Source: Trichaptum fuscoviolaceum
Lineage: Eukaryota > Basidiomycota > Agaricomycetes > Hymenochaetales > Trichaptaceae
Length of the DNA: 64,000 bases
Assembly: GCA_910574455.1 (NCBI GenBank)
Contig: CAJSYZ010000012.1
Coordinates: 2,225,317-2,289,316, forward strand
Direction of reading: 5' to 3'
Below the pieces are notes generated by a model. It made no database searches, was not told where the DNA came from, and saw nothing but the letters and a program-made list of their open reading frames with translations. Of this stretch, positions 62,389-64,000 are shown one piece after another. The position numbers and the translations under genes are program-made. Within the stretch, counting starts at the first letter, position 1. Every line of letters begins with the position of its first letter.

Positions 62389-64000
62389 CAGATGCGACCG
62401 CGACCGCAGCCCCATGCGAGAGTCTGCGTTGCGGAAGTCGGTGATGATTCAGATGAGTCGGACAGTGAGTCTGACGACCTTGCGAAGATTCCCCCCGGAT
62501 TTCGGTACTCCGAAAAGTACATGGACATCTACCATGACGCGGAGCAGTTCTATGTGGCGGATGATCCAGACTTTGTGCATAAAGTTGCGGCCTCGTATAC
62601 CTGGTCGCAGGCGATCGCGGAGAAGTCGGCAGTGAAGGAGGGTGACAAGTCCTTCGAGGAGATGGTCCCCCCGCAGTACCGCGAGTTTGCGAAGGTGTTT
62701 TCTAAGTCAGAGGCCGAACGGTTGCCCGAAAGGAAGCCGTTTGACCATGCGATCGACCTGGAGCCCGGATCGACCCCTTCGTACAGCAAGATCTATCCGA
62801 TGGCACCGGCGGAACGTGCAGCCTTGAAGGAGTTCATTGAGGAGAACCTCCGCAAGGGCTACATCCGTCCGTCGAAGTCCCCCGCCGCTGCTCCGGTCTT
62901 CTTCATCAAGAAGAAGGACGGATCGCTTCGGATGGTCGTCGACTACCAAAAACTCAATGAGATCACCGTCAAAAATCGGTACCCGCTCCCGCTGACCACC
63001 GAACTCATCGATTCCTTGAAGAAGGCCCGCGTTTTCACCAAGCTTGACTTGCAGGCCGGATACAACAATATCCGCATCAAGGAAGGCGACGAGTGGAAGG
63101 CCGCTTTTCGGACTCAGGAGGGCCACTTCGAACCGACCGTTATGACTTTCGGACTTACGAACGCACCCGCTACGTTCCAGCGGATGATGAACGAGCTCTT
63201 CAAGGACATGCTGGATGTTATTGTCATTATCTACCTCGATGACATCTGCATATTTTCGGAGAACGAGTCGGAGCACGAGGAACACGTTAAGGAGGTACTC
63301 CGACATTTGGAAAAGTATGACCTGTTCTGTAAGCCCGAAAAGTGCAAGTTCCACAAGGACTCCATCGAGTACTTGGGTATGATCATTGGCTCTGGGATTA
63401 TCTCGATGGATCCGAAGAAGGTCGAAGCGGTGGCCGACTGGCCGACTCCGGCGAAGGTGAAGGACATTCAGGCTTTCTTGGGGTTCGCAAACTTCTACCG
63501 ACGTTTTATCAAGGACTTCTCGAAGCTGGCGGTTCCCATGACCGAATTGTTGCGGAAGGATGTCCAGTGGCGCTGGACTACCCGCCAGCAAGAGTCCTTC
63601 GATGGTCTGAAGAAGAAGTTTGCTGAGGCACCGGTCCTCGCGATGCCCGACCTTGAGAAACCCTTCATCCTCGAATGCGATGCTTCGGACTTCGCGACCG
63701 GAGCGGTACTTTCGCAGATCGGAACAGACGGTGACATTCACCCAGTGGCCTACTATTCGAAGTCCCTGGGCGATGCGGAGAGGAACTATGAGATCCATGA
63801 CAAGGAGCTTCTAGCCATCGTCCGAGCCTTGGACGAGTGGCGGCACTATCTCGAAGGAAGTCCGCACAAAATCGATATTGTGTCGGACCACCGAAACCTG
63901 CTCTTCTTTGCTGAAGCCCGAAACCTTACGAGACGCCAGGCCCGCTGGAGCTTGTTCCTTAGCCGTTTTGACTTCCTGATCCGTCACCGCCCCGGACGAC
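62389..64000 (+). CDS. Family D pol: reverse transcriptase and RNase H, open to the window edge
   Basis: Continuous open frame without a stop to 64000. It starts around HARVCVAEVGDDSDES, then IPPGFRYSEKYMDIYHDAEQ. RT shows KKDGSLRMVVDYQKLNEITV, TFGLTNAPATFQRMMNELF and the active site VIIYLDDICIF. RNase H shows LECDASDFATGAVLSQ and ELLAIVRALDEWRHYLEG. The window ends within RHRPGR, before the integrase. Highly similar to family B over this span. Confidence 0.92.

Larger units (their letters stand above)
59832..64000 (+). mobile_element. Family D: Ty3/gypsy element, 5' part, running off the window
   Basis: Plus-strand element with an LTR ending CGTAACA at 60459, a self-priming site, gag, and pol through RNase H to the window edge. 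Its proteins are close to family B in layout and motifs. The left LTR border is inferred from TGACGACC at 59832, which matches the inverted end of the LTR except for a missing TT. Confidence 0.85.

Noticed and set aside
62707..63798. Minus-strand frame of 363 codons at the window end
   Set aside because: Antisense of the family D RT/RNase H frame, which has all RT motifs and stays open to the window edge.

Overview
The window looks like a filamentous basidiomycete, most likely an Agaricomycete. The genes carry many short introns of about 45-70 nt with GT-AG ends. There is an intron-rich laccase, a mushroom-type F-box gene, a Plavaka-type DNA transposase and several young LTR retrotransposons. 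I cannot name the species from sequence alone.

Layout. (1) 1-12.6 kb is host sequence, mostly on the minus strand: a partial unknown gene at the left edge, a long gene-poor stretch, a possible small membrane-protein exon, a WW/FF-domain splicing/elongation factor, an F-box protein and a laccase. (2) 12.6-16.06 kb holds a gene-poor interval rich in short repeated words, then the 3' half of an unrecognised host gene whose 5' half lies at 40.4-43.1 kb. (3) 16,061-40,426 is one nested insertion that splits this gene. A large Ty3/gypsy chromovirus (family A, about 10.9 kb unfolded, target duplication ACATC) itself carries two copies of a second gypsy family: B-I at 19,314-26,018 (duplication GGTGG) and B-II at 29,104-35,811 (duplication GGCGT). 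Every LTR pair is nearly identical, so the nest is young. (4) 43.1-47.4 kb is a Plavaka-type transposase with one premature stop, followed by an unrecognised two-exon gene on the opposite strand. (5) 49.8-56.8 kb holds word-rich repeat islands, a trypsin-like gene with a frameshift, a decayed fragment like its C-terminus, a degenerate BCS1-like AAA pseudogene and a DEDDy 3'-5' exonuclease. (6) 58.2-59.8 kb is a compact Copia element with LTRs and gag but no pol. (7) 59.8 kb to the end is a third gypsy family (D) on the plus strand, running off the window.

How the parts work. All three gypsy families share two expression and replication signatures readable in the DNA. First, an exact 11-nt segment inside the LTR is complementary to 11 nt just after the 5' LTR, and it covaries between families; this is the Tf1-type self-priming arrangement. 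Second, a -1 frameshift heptamer (AAATTTT, GGATTTT or GGGTTTT) sits at or two codons before the gag stop and leads exactly into the pol frame. Family A also has unusual extra coding capacity: an integrase zinc-binding-like (H2C2) module upstream of gag, a long ATG-less in-frame extension of gag, and a chain of overlapping ORFs downstream of the chromodomain. These family A features, together with the word islands, are the least explained parts of the window.
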